Below are positions 63,956-64,000 of a stretch of DNA of 64,000 nt, piece by piece. The DNA lies in assembly GCF_052857255.1 (NCBI RefSeq), contig NC_135502.1, positions 157,950,099 to 158,014,098 of the forward strand, given 5' to 3'. The position numbers and the translations under genes were made by a program. The notes under the pieces were generated by a model. The model saw nothing but the letters and a program-made list of their open reading frames with translations. It was not told where the DNA came from and searched no databases. Numbering within the stretch: position 1 is the stretch's first letter; the number at the start of each line of letters is the position of its first letter. Source of the DNA: Amblyomma americanum (Eukaryota; Arthropoda; Arachnida; Ixodida; Ixodidae).

Positions 63956-64000
63956 GGACAGTCAATGTCGAAGAAACTTGCTGTTGAGAAACTCTATTTT
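63956..64000. repeat. U17, partial HOR unit (5' end), head S2
   Basis: Only the phasing anchor and the start of an S2 head are inside the window. The array evidently continues to the right. Confidence 0.9.

Larger units (their letters stand above)
1..64000. repeat. 16-bp satellite array filling the entire window
   Basis: Seen directly: the consensus TTGGAGAAACTCCCTG recurs head to tail through every line of the sequence, always in the same orientation, with no inverted segment and no unrelated insertion. The central GAGAAACT is the best-kept part. The flanks vary in a limited set of ways (TTGGAG to TTAGAG, TTGCAG, TTGAAG, TTGGAT or TTCGAG; CTCCCTG to CTCCATG, CTCTATG, CTCTCTG or TTCATG). Most monomers are 16 bp, with occasional units a few bases shorter or longer. 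The consensus holds four of each base and no CpG. Established knowledge: megabase arrays of this style are eukaryotic constitutive heterochromatin. Inference: the array continues beyond both ends, since both edges are typical repeat. No stretch holds anything else, so this entry also covers the absence of genes. Confidence 0.99.
54486..64000. repeat. Monomeric 4-kb HOR series (U14 end to U17)
   Basis: Successive 4-kb units here resemble each other more than they resemble units elsewhere. Positions 54653, 58655 and 62393 start the same segment, as do 55372, 59373 and 63111. Shared private variants include CCAATGCG (56014, 60015, 63752) and GGAGGTGCTCC (about 56650 and 60650). Confidence 0.85.

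Noticed and set aside
1..64000. CRISPR-like array of short direct repeats
   Set aside because: The repeats are 16 bp, contiguous and degenerate, with no unique spacers, no leader and no cas genes.
1..64000. tRNA, rRNA or other structured RNA genes
   Set aside because: No cloverleaf, rRNA core or polymerase III box arrangement is visible; local pairing is explained by the GGAG/CTCC dyad of the monomer.
1..64000. Bacterial or phage origin
   Set aside because: A 64-kb gene-free tandem array of 16-bp monomers with multi-kilobase higher-order structure is not known from compact prokaryotic genomes; eukaryotic heterochromatin fits far better.
1..64000. Naming the species or the satellite family
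   Set aside because: I do not recognise the 16-bp consensus from any named satellite, and nothing else in the window is taxonomically informative.

Overview
The whole 64-kb window is one uninterrupted block of satellite DNA. I find no protein-coding gene, RNA gene, transposon, CRISPR array or unique-sequence island. The basic unit is a 16-bp monomer, consensus TTGGAGAAACTCCCTG, repeated head to tail in one orientation from the first base to the last. That is roughly 4,000 degenerate copies. Sequence of this kind is typical of eukaryotic heterochromatin (pericentromeric, subtelomeric, sex-chromosome or B-chromosome satellite). The window gives no basis for naming the species or chromosome. The lines I counted by hand are about 40-42% GC, against 50% for the consensus.

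The monomers form a higher-order repeat (HOR) about 4.0 kb long, close to 250 diverged monomers. I phased it on the anchor GGACAGTC followed by AATGTCGAAG. The anchor occurs 17 times: 403, 4441, 8471, 12380, 16437, 20467, 24376, 28405, 32425, 36424, 40481, 44173, 48217, 52181, 56217, 60218 and 63956. This gives 16 complete units (U1-U16) and two partial ends (U0, U17). Intact units are 3,909-4,057 bp; U11 (3,692) and U16 (3,738) are shortened by internal deletions. Neighbouring monomers inside a unit are quite diverged, but equivalent positions in different units are nearly identical, which is the mark of a true HOR.

A third level of order changes along the window. On the left (about 3.3-27.3 kb) a three-unit block of 11,996 bp is present twice in tandem and nearly identical. 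The S1 unit head recurs every third unit from U1 to U10, so a 12-kb register may extend over 40 kb. In the middle (about 38.7-54.5 kb) a two-unit block of about 8 kb is present twice. On the right (about 54.5-64 kb) single 4-kb units repeat. Trimer, dimer and monomer amplification therefore sit side by side.

Unit types used below: head S1 (ACTAGCTTTTGAG) or S2 (ACTTGCTGTTGAG) just after the anchor; body alpha, beta or gamma from linked variants about 2.4-2.9 kb into the unit; tail a (carries the 20-bp non-monomer marker GAAGTAACTAAGTTTATAAA) or b (lacks it). Many open frames of 60-204 codons exist on both strands, but they follow from the monomer having no stop codon in any of the six frames and are not annotated as genes. 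The main value of the window is as a record of satellite evolution: unequal exchange, local contraction, unit mosaicism, and possibly assembly error.
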